Origin: UBA1479 sp040218445
Lineage (GTDB): Bacteria; Pseudomonadota; Alphaproteobacteria; Rhodospirillales; Casp-alpha2
Direction of reading: 5' to 3'
Length of the DNA: 64,000 nucleotides
Assembly: GCA_040218445.1 (NCBI GenBank)
Contig: JAVJRK010000016.1
Span: forward strand, 124,001 to 188,000
Part shown: positions 16,958 through 25,809 of the stretch, piece by piece
Numbering within the stretch: position 1 is the first letter of the stretch
How the letters are laid out: each line of letters opens with the position of its first letter
Translations under genes and position numbers: made by a program
Notes under the pieces: model-generated
Databases searched by the model: none
Told to the model about the DNA's origin: nothing
What the model saw: only the letters and a program-made list of their open reading frames with translations

Positions 16958-17314
16958 TTAGGACTTCAGCGCTTGTTTCTGCGCATCACGGAAACCGACG
17001 ATCACCGCGTCCCCGGTAATGAACACAGGTCTTTTGATCAGTGTCGGATGCTCGCCCAACAGGGCTTTCGCCTTGGCCGCGTCGAGATCGTTTTTATCCG
17101 CGTCATCCAGGTTCCGCCAGGTGGTCGACGATTTATTGACCAACGTTTCCCATCCGGCGACATCGACCCAATGCGCCAGATCGGCTGCAGGCACGCCATC
17201 GGCGCGGACATCTTTGGATTCAAACGCGATGCCTTCGTCGGCTAGCCACTTCAGCGCTTTCTTGCAGGTATCACAGGTCTTCAGTCCCCAGACGGTCAGC
17301 ATGTCCTCTCCCAT
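16958..17314 (-). CDS. ArsC/Spx-like thiol oxidoreductase
   Basis: A 118-residue thioredoxin-fold protein of the ArsC/Spx/YffB family. It opens with LTVWGLKTCDTCKKALKWL, giving a CxxC active site, and ends with the family block LIKRPVFITGD followed by VGFRDA. Typical ArsC arsenate reductases have a single N-terminal cysteine with CX5R; here the CxxC form matches the YffB-type reductases, whose substrate is not settled. A start four codons later is also possible. It is the first gene of the ArsC-like/MFS/TauE unit. Confidence 0.82.
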   Translation of the reverse strand: MGEDMLTVWGLKTCDTCKKALKWLADEGIAFESKDVRADGVPAADLAHWVDVAGWETLVNKSSTTWRNLDDADKNDLDAAKAKALLGEHPTLIKRPVFITGDAVIVGFRDAQKQALKS

Positions 17315-17435
17315 TTTCTGTTCGCCGTTTACGATACGGGTTCTAGCCCCTATATGTCATCGGCATTGATTTTTGCCAAGCCGCCCCCCGGCGGCACGTC
17401 GCCCGGAATGTTCCACAGAGCAGAGGCACCCCAAC

Positions 17436-18224
17436 ATGCTGGCCCTGATCTCCCCCGCCAAGAAATTGGATTTCGAATCCGATCCGACGCTGGACACACA
17501 CACCCAGCCCGATTTCCTGCCCCAATCGAAAAAACTGGTCGGGGCCGCGCGCAAATTATCGCGCCAGGACCTGCGCAATCTGATGGGCATCAGCGAAAAA
17601 CTCGCCGATCAGAATTTTCAGCGCTTCAAGGAATTCAAACCGCCGTTCGATCTGAACAATGCCAAGCAGGCGGCCATGGTGTTCAACGGCGACACTTACG
17701 TCGGACTGCGGGCACGCGAAATGTCGAAAGACGACCTGGAATACGCCCAGGATCATCTGCGTATTCTGTCGGGACTTTACGGCGTGTTGCGCCCGTTGGA
17801 CCTGATCCAACCCTACCGGCTGGAAATGGGATTGAAGTTCAAGAATCCCGGCGGGGAAAACCTGTATGAATTTTGGAACGGCAAGCTTGCCAAAGCGATC
17901 GATCAGGCCGTCGCCGATCACAAGGATCCGACCATCGTGAACTTGGCGTCCAACGAATATTTCAAGGCCATCGACGCAAAGTCCCTGAAGGCTCCCGTCA
18001 TCACACCGGTGTTCAAGGAAATCAATCAGGGCCAGGCCCGCGTGATCGGCCTGTTCGCCAAACAGGCGCGCGGCATGATGGCCCGTTTCATGATCACCAA
18101 ACGCATCGAAACGGCGGATGGTCTTAAAAAGTTCACAGACGGCGGATACCGCTTTCAGGCAGAACAGAGCGACGACAAGACCTGGGTGTTCACCCGGCCG
18201 CAGCCGCCCAAGGCCAGCAAATAG
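17436..18224 (+). CDS. yaaA: Peroxide stress protein YaaA (DUF328)
   Basis: A 262-residue YaaA protein, which in E. coli lowers free intracellular iron and limits oxidative DNA damage during peroxide stress. It opens with MLALISPAKKLDF, the family hallmark, and carries FNGDTYVGLRA, YGVLRPLDLIQPYRLEMG and ASNEYFKAID, all strongly conserved. GAGG lies about ten bases before the ATG. It is divergent from the ArsC-like gene, across a 121-base gap, and upstream of chrA. Confidence 0.93.
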   Translation: MLALISPAKKLDFESDPTLDTHTQPDFLPQSKKLVGAARKLSRQDLRNLMGISEKLADQNFQRFKEFKPPFDLNNAKQAAMVFNGDTYVGLRAREMSKDDLEYAQDHLRILSGLYGVLRPLDLIQPYRLEMGLKFKNPGGENLYEFWNGKLAKAIDQAVADHKDPTIVNLASNEYFKAIDAKSLKAPVITPVFKEINQGQARVIGLFAKQARGMMARFMITKRIETADGLKKFTDGGYRFQAEQSDDKTWVFTRPQPPKASK

Positions 18225-18382
18225 ATATGGCACACCGCATGGCGGCGGACTAAAATCCAGCAATCCGGGCAGACGGCAGACGCCCGGGACCATCAGGCGG
18301 ATTTCCGTCCAAGATCTGCCCTGACGCAAGCCCGACCCGGCGCCCAGCGGTTCCGGGTGGTTGCTTGACGAAAGGGAGTGTC

Positions 18383-19708
18383 ATGGACGCAAAAACCGCC
18401 GGTGAAACCTCTTCCACCGAAACAACACCATCATCGCCCGGCGTCGGCTTCGCCGAAGCCGCGCGCTATTGGCTGTACCTGGGGTTCATTTCCTTCGGCG
18501 GGCCGGCCGGCCAGATTTCCATCATGCAGACCGATTGCGTCGATAAGAAACGATGGATCGATCAGCAGGCGTTCCTGCGCGGCCTGAACTATTCCATGCT
18601 GCTGCCGGGTCCCGAGGCCCAGCAGTTGGCCGCCTATATCGGCTGGCGGCTGCATGGCATCTGGGGGGCGATCACCGCCGGCACACTGTTCTTCCTGCCG
18701 GGGGCCATCATCATGATGGCGCTGGCCTGGATCGCCGCCGCGCACGGAGACAACACCTGGGTCATCAAAATCTTCAACGGCATCAAACCGGCCGTGATCG
18801 GGATCATCGTGTTCGCCGTTTGGCGCATCGGCAAGAAAACCTGCAATTCCGCCCCGGCCATCATTTTGGCGGCGGCGGCATTCGCAGCCCTGTATTTCGC
18901 CCATATTCCCTTCCCACTGATCATCCTGGCGGCGGGCATACTGGGGGCCCTGATCCCCGCGCTCGGCAAGGGCGGCGGTCATGGTCATGGTGCCGACGAC
19001 GAACAATCACCTGGCCGCCACATGGACAGCCCCAAGGGCAATCCCTGGACGCGGTTGGCGCTGATCACCCTGGCCTTCATCGTTCTCTTGGTTGTGCCGG
19101 TCGCGGGCTTGCTGTGGCTGTCCGGCCCCGATCCTTTCCTCAGCGTCGCCCGGTTGTTCACCACGGCCGCATTCGTGACCTTCGGCGGCGCCTATGCGGT
19201 GCTGCCCTATATCACCGACGCCGCCGTCAACACCCACGGCTGGATCGCTCCCGGCGACATGCTGAATGGATTGGCGTTGGCCGAAAGCACTCCCGGCCCG
19301 CTGGTTCTGGTCAATACCTATGTCGGCTTCTTCGCGGGTTGGAACGGCAATGGGGCATCGGGGCTATCGCAATTGGCCGCGGCTTTGCTTGCTGCTTCGT
19401 TGACGACCTATGTGACTTTTCTTCCGTCGTTCCTGTTCATCATCGCGGGTGCTCCCTATGTGGACGCGCTGCAATCGAACGAACGCGCCCGGCGGACCCT
19501 TTCCGGCATCACCACGGCCGTCGTCGGCGTGATCTTCAATCTGGCGGTGTTCCTGGGCCAATCCGTATTGATCACCAAAGCAGGCGGCATCGAATGGGCA
19601 CCCGCCGCCATCGCCTTAGGCGCGCTGGCCCTGTTGCTGTCGGGTCGCGTTCCCATACCGGCCCTGGTCGGGATCGGGGCCGTGTTGGGGGCGCTGGGCA
19701 TCGCCTGA
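18383..19708 (+). CDS. chrA: Chromate transporter, long two-domain type
   Basis: A 441-residue membrane protein with two homologous halves. The N half has LGFISFGGPAGQISIM and LLPGPEAQQLAAYIGW; the C half repeats the pattern with FVTFGGAYAVLPYI and LAESTPGPLVLVNTYVGF. This is the bidomain CHR family, exporting chromate in exchange for other anions in tested members. A histidine-rich soluble loop (GGGHGHG) joins the halves. The start at 18383 has GGGAG five bases upstream. Short stems in the 158-base gap before it (18265-18287, 18335-18358) have no clear role. Confidence 0.92.
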   Translation: MDAKTAGETSSTETTPSSPGVGFAEAARYWLYLGFISFGGPAGQISIMQTDCVDKKRWIDQQAFLRGLNYSMLLPGPEAQQLAAYIGWRLHGIWGAITAGTLFFLPGAIIMMALAWIAAAHGDNTWVIKIFNGIKPAVIGIIVFAVWRIGKKTCNSAPAIILAAAAFAALYFAHIPFPLIILAAGILGALIPALGKGGGHGHGADDEQSPGRHMDSPKGNPWTRLALITLAFIVLLVVPVAGLLWLSGPDPFLSVARLFTTAAFVTFGGAYAVLPYITDAAVNTHGWIAPGDMLNGLALAESTPGPLVLVNTYVGFFAGWNGNGASGLSQLAAALLAASLTTYVTFLPSFLFIIAGAPYVDALQSNERARRTLSGITTAVVGVIFNLAVFLGQSVLITKAGGIEWAPAAIALGALALLLSGRVPIPALVGIGAVLGALGIA

Positions 19709-19795
19709 GCCCCCTCGTCTGAACGCCGTTGCCCGCGCCGACGCCAGGCGCTATCAAAGGCGCAGCCTTCCACCCGGAAGATCAGGAGGAGAAAA

Positions 19796-20920
19796 ATGCC
19801 CCAACCCGCGCCCGCGCGCATCGGTGATGCGGCGGAGGATGTCGATACCCCCGCACTGTTGATCGATCTCGACGCCTTCGAACGCAATCTTCAGAAAATG
19901 GCCGACTTCGCCAAGGACGCGGGCGTGCGCCTGCGCCCCCATTCCAAAACCCATAAGTCGGCGCATATCGCGCGCCTGCAGATGGAATTGGGTGCGGTCG
20001 GCGTGTGCTGCCAGAAGGTATCGGAAGCCGAAGCCCTGGTGCAGTCTGGCATCAATGACGTGCTGATTTCCAACCAGGTGGTCGGCCGCCACAAGTTGAA
20101 CCGTCTGTCCGCCCTGGCCCGCCATGCCAAGGTCGCGGTCTGCGCGGACGATGCGGACAATGTCGCGGACCTCAACGCAGCGGCCGGTCAGGTCGGCGTG
20201 ATCATGGACGTCCTGGTGGAAATCGATGTCGGCGCCGGGCGCTGCGGCGTGCAGCCGGGCGACGCGGCCCTGTCCTTAGCCAAGGAAATCGACCGCGCCC
20301 GCAATCTGCGGTTCGCGGGTCTGCAGGCCTATCAAGGTTCTGCCCAGCACATCCGCGATTTCGCCGAACGCAAAATGGCCATCAACGCGGCCCAGGTTCT
20401 GACCAAGCAGACCGTCGAGAAACTGACCGAGGCCGGCCTGGAATGTGAAACCGTCGGCGGTGCCGGAACCGGCACCTATGAATTCCACACCAAGTCCAAG
20501 GTCTGGAACGAATTGCAGTGCGGGTCCTACGTCTTCATGGATGCCGATTACGGCCAGAACCGCATGGCCGACGGCCAGCTGTTCCACGAATTCGAAAACG
20601 CGCTGTTCGTGCTGGCGACCGTGATGTCGAAAACCGGTGACGATTTCTGCGTCGTCGACGCGGGACATAAGGCATTGGGCAATGATCAGGGTTTCCCCAC
20701 CGTTCACGAGCTTGAAGAAGTCACCTATTCCAAGCCGTCGGACGAACATGGACGGCTTGACCTAAGCGACGCCCGCCAGGCGTTGAAACTGGGCGACAAA
20801 GTCAGACTTGTCCCCGGACACTGCGATCCGACCGTGAACCTTTATGATTGGTACGTCGGCGTGCGTAATGGGCGGGTCGAAGCCCTGTGGCAGGTTACGG
20901 CCCGTGGCGCGCTGACCTAA
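19796..20920 (+). CDS. D-threonine aldolase/DSD1-family PLP enzyme
   Basis: A 374-residue fold-type III PLP enzyme related to metal-activated D-threonine aldolase and D-serine dehydratase. The opening DTPALLIDLDAFERNL and RPHSKTHKS give the PLP-binding lysine at K51, GGAGTGTYEFH is the phosphate-binding region, and the C-terminal GHCDPTVNLYDWYVG carries the metal-binding histidine and cysteine/aspartate. Acts on D-beta-hydroxy amino acids; which one is uncertain. AGGAGGAG lies just before the ATG. A D-aminoacylase gene lies 1.5 kb downstream on the other strand. Confidence 0.85.
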   Translation: MPQPAPARIGDAAEDVDTPALLIDLDAFERNLQKMADFAKDAGVRLRPHSKTHKSAHIARLQMELGAVGVCCQKVSEAEALVQSGINDVLISNQVVGRHKLNRLSALARHAKVAVCADDADNVADLNAAAGQVGVIMDVLVEIDVGAGRCGVQPGDAALSLAKEIDRARNLRFAGLQAYQGSAQHIRDFAERKMAINAAQVLTKQTVEKLTEAGLECETVGGAGTGTYEFHTKSKVWNELQCGSYVFMDADYGQNRMADGQLFHEFENALFVLATVMSKTGDDFCVVDAGHKALGNDQGFPTVHELEEVTYSKPSDEHGRLDLSDARQALKLGDKVRLVPGHCDPTVNLYDWYVGVRNGRVEALWQVTARGALT

Positions 20921-21020
20921 TACGCTTCGCCATCGGAATTTAACGCACTCGGCTTGTATAAAGTTTGGACCCCCCAACCCCCTTCTGTCTAAGATCATTC
21001 TCATGGACATGGAGGAGGAC

Positions 21021-21044
21021 GCAGCGGTCGTGCATCACCGCTGC
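21021..21044. promoter_or_regulatory. Perfect 8-bp stem-loop upstream of the AsmA-like gene
   Basis: GCAGCGGT (21021-21028) and ACCGCTGC (21037-21044) are perfect complements around an eight-base loop, ending 41 bases before the ATG. There is no T-run, so it is more likely a 5'-leader structure or an operator than an intrinsic terminator. Confidence 0.4.
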
Positions 21045-21085
21045 TATGGCGTTAAGCGCTTGGCACAATTAAAGGAAAGTCCGTT

Positions 21086-21919
21086 ATGAATAAGATCGTT
21101 TACATCTTGGGCGGGGTGATCGCCGTGATCGTCGCCGTCGGCATCTATCTGTTCGTTTTTGCCGGTGACCTGATCAAATCCGCCGTCGAAACCATCGGCA
21201 GTGAAGCCACACAGGCCAAAGTGACCTTGAATGCCGTCGATCTGGACATGTTCCAGGGCACGGGCGGCATGAGCGGCCTGATCGTCGGCAACCCCAAAGG
21301 GTTCAAATCCCCCAGCGCGTTTGAGTTGGGCTCTATTTCCATGCAGATCGACAAGGATTCGATCGGCAAGAACCCGATCGTCATCAAGTCCATCGCCATC
21401 ACCGGCCCGATCATAACTTATGAAAAGGCCGGCAGCGCATCCAACGTCGATGCCATCAAGGCCAACGTCGATTCCTACGCCAAGAAGTTCGGCAGCTCGG
21501 GCGGCGGCGAGACAAAAAAGGACGCGCCCTCCGGCGAGGAACAGAAGCTCGTGATCGAACGGCTGACCATCACCGGCGGCAAGGTGAAATTGAACGCCGG
21601 CATCCTGGGCGACAAATCGCTGGATGCATCGCTTCCCGACATTACGCTGACGGATATCGGTAAGGATTCCGGCGGCTCCAGCCCGGCGGCCGTGACCAAG
21701 GCCGTGATCGACAAGCTGACGGCGGGTATCATGTCCATCAACCCGGAAAAACTGATCGGCAATGCTGCGAAAATGATGGAAGGCGCGGTCAAGGGTGCGA
21801 CCGATGCCATGAAGGGCGCCAGCGAAGGGGCTGGCGACGCTGTGAAGGGTGTTTCCGAAGGGGCTGGCAAGGCCATGGAAGGTGCGGGCGAAAAATTGAA
21901 GGGCATCTTCGGAAAATAG
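21086..21919 (+). CDS. AsmA-like membrane-anchored protein with 11-residue C-terminal repeat
   Basis: A 277-residue protein with an N-terminal membrane anchor (about residues 4-26) and a periplasmic body. The start of the body, VETIGSEATQAKVTLNAVDLDMFQGTGGMSGLIVGNPKGF, resembles AsmA/DUF748-type lipid-transport beta-strands. A flexible GGGETKKDAPSGEE linker near 140-152 splits two strand-rich parts. From 232 to the end there are three to four 11-residue repeats of the form GA-x-x-GA-x-x-A-x-K, predicted to form an amphipathic helix. Ribosome site AAAGGAAAG. Precise role unknown; an envelope-lipid role is only inferred. Confidence 0.7.
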   Translation: MNKIVYILGGVIAVIVAVGIYLFVFAGDLIKSAVETIGSEATQAKVTLNAVDLDMFQGTGGMSGLIVGNPKGFKSPSAFELGSISMQIDKDSIGKNPIVIKSIAITGPIITYEKAGSASNVDAIKANVDSYAKKFGSSGGGETKKDAPSGEEQKLVIERLTITGGKVKLNAGILGDKSLDASLPDITLTDIGKDSGGSSPAAVTKAVIDKLTAGIMSINPEKLIGNAAKMMEGAVKGATDAMKGASEGAGDAVKGVSEGAGKAMEGAGEKLKGIFGK

Positions 21920-21943
21920 ACTTTCCGACAATACGTTCCATGG

Positions 21944-21973
21944 AAAGGCGGGGCCATCGGGTCCCGCCTTTTT
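21944..21973 (+). terminator. Intrinsic terminator of the AsmA-like gene
   Basis: AAAGGCGGG (21944-21952) pairs perfectly with CCCGCCTTT (21963-21971) around a ten-base loop, followed by T residues. It lies 25 bases after the stop codon: a standard rho-independent terminator. Confidence 0.85.
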
Positions 21974-22051
21974 CATGCCGGGTTGATACCCCGCCCGGCC
22001 GCCTGAACGGTTTCTCCGATCACATAGATCGAAACAATTCATCTAATATTG

Positions 22052-22082
22052 AATTGCGAATAAGTCGCAATTTCATTATATT
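22052..22082 (+). promoter_or_regulatory. Promoter with overlapping dyad upstream of DUF2061 gene
   Basis: TTGCGA (22054-22059), a 17-base spacer and TATATT (22077-22082) make a good sigma-70-type promoter 80 bases before the DUF2061 ATG. An inverted repeat, AATTGCGA-ATAAG-TCGCAATT (22052-22072), covers the -35 and spacer and could be an operator. The surrounding 80 bases are strikingly AT-rich for this genome. Confidence 0.55.
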
Positions 22083-22161
22083 GAAATCAACAAACACGGC
22101 GAATGGTCGCCGCCCCGCCGGACCGGAAACAGCCGGCAGATACAAAGGTTAGGAGCCCACC

Positions 22162-22404
22162 ATGCCACGCAAACTGATCAAGACAGGAACCTACTCGGTC
22201 ATGCATTTGGTGGTTGCCGTGACCGTGGCATATGCCCTGACCCGTGACTGGCAGATCGCGCTGGGCGTCGGCATCATCGAGCCCATGGTGCAGACCGTCG
22301 CCTACACCTTCCACGAAAGCGTCTGGAGTTGGATCGCCGAGCATCGCGGCAAGGGCGGCACGGGCACGCCGCCCCCTTCGGGACATGCCTCCGCCCCCGC
22401 TTAA
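22162..22404 (+). CDS. DUF2061 small membrane protein
   Basis: An 80-residue protein matching the DUF2061 family. It has two short membrane segments (around VMHLVVAVTVAYALT and IALGVGIIEPMVQTVAYTF), with HESVWSWI after the second, the usual family ending. A glycine/proline tail follows. Function unknown; in some bacteria the domain is attached to sulfate-assimilation proteins. TTAGGAG lies about seven bases before the ATG. Confidence 0.8.
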   Translation: MPRKLIKTGTYSVMHLVVAVTVAYALTRDWQIALGVGIIEPMVQTVAYTFHESVWSWIAEHRGKGGTGTPPPSGHASAPA

Positions 22405-22410
22405 GGCGTC

Positions 22411-23877
22411 TTAAGCCGCTTCCCGCCCGACCCGCCGCCCCGGGCGGGCGCCGGTCCAGGCCAGATCCGACCACACCATCTGCCCGTTCACATACACCTG
22501 CTCGATCCCCTTTGCCGGGGTCTCCGGTGCATCGAAGGTCGCCGTATCGATGACCGTCTTGGGATTGAACAGAACCAGATCGGCGAACGCACCTTCGCGA
22601 ATTTCCCCGCGGTCTTTCAGGCCGAACACGCCTGCCGGTTTGCCGGACATGCGGTGGACCGCTTCTTCCAGGCCCAGCACCCCTTCATCGCGGCAATAAT
22701 GCCCCAGAACGCGGGGGAACGTGCCCCACAGGCGTGGGTGCGGGCGGCCTTCGTCGATGGGCAGGCCGTCCGATGCGATCATCGCCCCCGGAAAGGCCAT
22801 GATGCGGCGCACTTCGGCCTCGTCCATGCGGAAATAAACGGCCCCTGCGGGTGACAGGCGGCGGATCGCCTCGTCGACCGAACATCCCCATTCATCGACG
22901 ATGCTGTCGAAGTCACGACCGACCAATTCCGGATGAGTGGCCGAGGACGTCAGCACGGTTTTCTCTGACGTCGAAAGGAAGTCCTTCAGCAGGATGGTCG
23001 AGGTCGCCGTATAGGGATAAAGATCGTAATCCAGCGTCAATTCCTGCTGCGCCGCCTTGATGTGGGCAAGACTGTCGTGGCTTTTTCCCCAGTTTTCCCG
23101 GCCCACGCATTTATGGTGGGAGATCACCGTCGCCGCACCCGAGCGCCGGGCAATGTCGATGGTTTCATCCACGGATTCAACCAGGTCTTCGCCTTCGTTG
23201 CGCATATGCGTGGTGTATAGCGCGCCGAAATCCTTCAGACACGATGCCAGTTCCACGACCTCGTCCGTCGGCGCATGGATGGCCGTGGGATAAGCCAGCC
23301 CCGTCGACAAACCGACCGCCCCGGCGCGCAGGCTTTGTTCCAAAACCCGCGCCATGGCATCGATTTCCGCCTTCGTCGCCGGACGGTCGAAGGTATCCAT
23401 CACCCCGGCACGCAAGGTCGAATGTCCTACCAAGGTGGCGACATTGATCGCGGGCGGGCTTGCTTCCAACGCCTCGTAATAATCGGCAAGGGTCGGGTAG
23501 CGGTAATCGGACCAGCCGCCCAAAAGCGCCATGGGCCCGGGCGGGTCCGCTTCGCCCGCACGGCTTTCCGCGACGAAGGGCGCAAGAGACACCCCGCAGT
23601 TGCCCGTGACAACGGTTGTCACCCCCTGGCTGGTCTTGGGGGCCACGCTAGGCTGCGTCAAAACCAGCCGGTCATCATGGGTGTGCACGTCGATGAAACC
23701 CGGCGCCAGGGCAAGCCCCGTGCCGTCGATGACTTCTGTCGCGGCAGCCCCCTGGGCAGCAAGGTCGCCGACGGCGGCAATACGGTCGCCCGTGACGGCG
23801 ACATCGGCACGGACAGCCGGTGCACCGGTGCCGTCGATGATATCAGCGCCGGTGATTAAAAGGTCATATGGGGGCAT
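22411..23877 (-). CDS. N-acyl-D-amino-acid deacylase (D-aminoacylase)
   Basis: A 488-residue amidohydrolase of the D-aminoacylase type, removing the acyl group from N-acyl-D-amino acids. PGFIDVHTHDDR carries the first metal-site histidines, GNCGVSLAPF the cysteine that bridges the metal site in this family, VGHSTLR and ISHHKCVG further metal ligands, and ASDGLPIDEGRPHPRLWGTF the catalytic aspartate region. The ATG has AGGAGA nine bases upstream. It converges on DUF2061 and is divergent from the acyl-CoA dehydrogenase. Together with the D-threonine aldolase-like gene upstream it suggests use of D-amino acids. Confidence 0.9.
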   Translation of the reverse strand: MPPYDLLITGADIIDGTGAPAVRADVAVTGDRIAAVGDLAAQGAAATEVIDGTGLALAPGFIDVHTHDDRLVLTQPSVAPKTSQGVTTVVTGNCGVSLAPFVAESRAGEADPPGPMALLGGWSDYRYPTLADYYEALEASPPAINVATLVGHSTLRAGVMDTFDRPATKAEIDAMARVLEQSLRAGAVGLSTGLAYPTAIHAPTDEVVELASCLKDFGALYTTHMRNEGEDLVESVDETIDIARRSGAATVISHHKCVGRENWGKSHDSLAHIKAAQQELTLDYDLYPYTATSTILLKDFLSTSEKTVLTSSATHPELVGRDFDSIVDEWGCSVDEAIRRLSPAGAVYFRMDEAEVRRIMAFPGAMIASDGLPIDEGRPHPRLWGTFPRVLGHYCRDEGVLGLEEAVHRMSGKPAGVFGLKDRGEIREGAFADLVLFNPKTVIDTATFDAPETPAKGIEQVYVNGQMVWSDLAWTGARPGRRVGREAA

Positions 23878-24021
23878 GATTGGTCGTCTCCTGCTGGGCG
23901 GTGGAGGCCCCATATTACATTGCCTGCCGCCGCACACCAGAAGGCACCCCATCTTGACGTAACGGCACCGTTGTCAGCACCCGAAAGCTTGCCTAAAACC
24001 GAGGGACTGAGGAGACATGCA

Positions 24022-25809
24022 ATGGCTGATTACCGGGCACCCCTGGACGACATGCGCTTTGCGCTGAATGAAATCGCCTGTCTGGACGCCGTCAATCGGC
24101 TGCCGGGCTTCGGCGAAGCCACACCGGACCTGGTCGACGCCATCCTGGAAGAAGCCGGAAAGTTCGGGTCGGACGTTCTCGCCCCCTTGAACCATACCGG
24201 CGACCAGGAAGGCTGTGCGCTGGAAAACGGTGTCGTGCGCACGCCCAAAGGCTTCCCCGAAGCCTATCAGCAATTCGTCGATGCGGGTTGGAACGGCATC
24301 TGGGCACCGGAAGACTGGGGCGGCCAGGGCCTGCCCGTTCTGGTCGCGACGGCGGTTTCGGAAGTTTGGCATGCCGCCAACCTGTCCTTCGCGCTCTGCC
24401 CCATGCTGACGCAAAGTGCCATCGAACTGCTGCTGTCCCACGGGTCCGACGAGATCAATGCACAATACCTGGAAAAACTGGTTTCCGGGCAATGGGCCGG
24501 GACCATGAACCTGACCGAACCGCAGGCCGGGTCGGACCTTGCGCGCATTCGCTGCAAGGCCGAACATGCCGGCGATCACTATGTGCTGCGCGGCCAGAAA
24601 ATTTTCATCAGCCATGGTGAACACGACATGGCGGAAAACATCATCCACATGGTGCTGGCCCGCTCACCAAACGGTCCCGAGGGCATCAAAGGCCTGTCGC
24701 TGTTTCTGGTGCCGAAGTTATTACTGGATGCCGACGGTAACCCGGGGGGGCGCAATGATCTGCGTTGCGTGTCCCTGGAACACAAGATGGGCATGCATGC
24801 CAGCCCCACCGCAGTCATGTCCTACGGCGACAATGAAGGTGCGACGGCCTTTCTGATCGGCGAGGAAAACCGCGGCATTGAGTACATGTTCATAATGATG
24901 AACGCGGCCCGCCTGGCCGTCGGCATGGAAGGTGTGGGCATTGCCGAGCGCGCCTATCAGCAGGCCCGCGATTTCGCCCGGGAACGCGTGCAAAGCCGGG
25001 CCCTTACAGGCGGCGGGGCGGATCCTGTGACGATCATTCACCACCCGGACGTGCGCCGCATGCTGCTGTCCATGCGGGTGCAAACCGAAGCGATCCGGGC
25101 CATCGCCTATCGGGTCGCGGCCTGCATCGACACCGCCCGCCGGCACGACGACCAGGACGAACGCGCACGCGCCCAGGCCTTCGTCGACCTTCTGACCCCC
25201 GTAGCCAAGGCCTTTTCAACCGATGTTGCATCCGAAGTGGCCGACCTGGGCATCCAGGTCCACGGCGGCATGGGATATATCGAGGAAACGGGCGCTGCCC
25301 AGCACGCCCGGGACATTCGCGTCACCCGCATCTACGAAGGCACCAACGGCATCCAGGCGAACGATTTGGTGGGCCGCAAAATCGCCCGCGATGAAGGCCT
25401 TGCCGCCGGTGAATTGATCAAGCTCATGCGCGAGACGATCGCCGACCTGAACGCCGATGAAGGAGGTTTGGACGACTTGGCCGAGCCTTTGACCACAGCT
25501 GTCCGCGCCTTGGAAACGACCACGGACTGGATCGTTGAAACTTTTCCTCAAGACCCGGCCCCTGCCGCCGCAGGCGCGGTCCATTACCTGCGCCTGATGG
25601 GCATCGTGACGGGCGGCTGGCTTCTTGCCCAGGGCGCCTTACGCGCGGCCGAACGGCGCGAAGACGGTGACAGTGATCCATTCCTGGACCGCAAGGTGAC
25701 TTCTGCCCGCTTTTTCGCCCAGCAATTCCTGCCCCAGGCAGGCGCTCTGTGCACGACGATTTTGGACGGCGGCGAGACCATCGCGACGACTTCCGTCGAC
25801 GCATTTTAA
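24022..25809 (+). CDS. Acyl-CoA dehydrogenase, long DmdC-like type
   Basis: A 595-residue acyl-CoA dehydrogenase, some 200 residues longer than the classical form because of an extra C-terminal domain. MADYRAPLDDMRFALNEI is the usual opening of the long class. TMNLTEPQAGSDLARI and KIFISHGEHD are FAD-contact motifs, and IQVHGGMGYIEETGAAQHARDIRVTRIYEGTNGIQANDLVGRK is the conserved core near the flavin. Relatives include DmdC, which oxidises methylmercaptopropionyl-CoA in DMSP breakdown, but no other dmd gene is in the window, so the acyl substrate is open. GGAG nine bases before the ATG. Confidence 0.9.
   Translation: MADYRAPLDDMRFALNEIACLDAVNRLPGFGEATPDLVDAILEEAGKFGSDVLAPLNHTGDQEGCALENGVVRTPKGFPEAYQQFVDAGWNGIWAPEDWGGQGLPVLVATAVSEVWHAANLSFALCPMLTQSAIELLLSHGSDEINAQYLEKLVSGQWAGTMNLTEPQAGSDLARIRCKAEHAGDHYVLRGQKIFISHGEHDMAENIIHMVLARSPNGPEGIKGLSLFLVPKLLLDADGNPGGRNDLRCVSLEHKMGMHASPTAVMSYGDNEGATAFLIGEENRGIEYMFIMMNAARLAVGMEGVGIAERAYQQARDFARERVQSRALTGGGADPVTIIHHPDVRRMLLSMRVQTEAIRAIAYRVAACIDTARRHDDQDERARAQAFVDLLTPVAKAFSTDVASEVADLGIQVHGGMGYIEETGAAQHARDIRVTRIYEGTNGIQANDLVGRKIARDEGLAAGELIKLMRETIADLNADEGGLDDLAEPLTTAVRALETTTDWIVETFPQDPAPAAAGAVHYLRLMGIVTGGWLLAQGALRAAERREDGDSDPFLDRKVTSARFFAQQFLPQAGALCTTILDGGETIATTSVDAF

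Noticed and set aside
18265..18358. Two short stems (CCGGGC/GCCCGG, ACCCGG/CCGGGT) before chrA as a riboswitch
   Set aside because: Stems of six pairs are common in GC-rich leaders; no conserved riboswitch core is visible.
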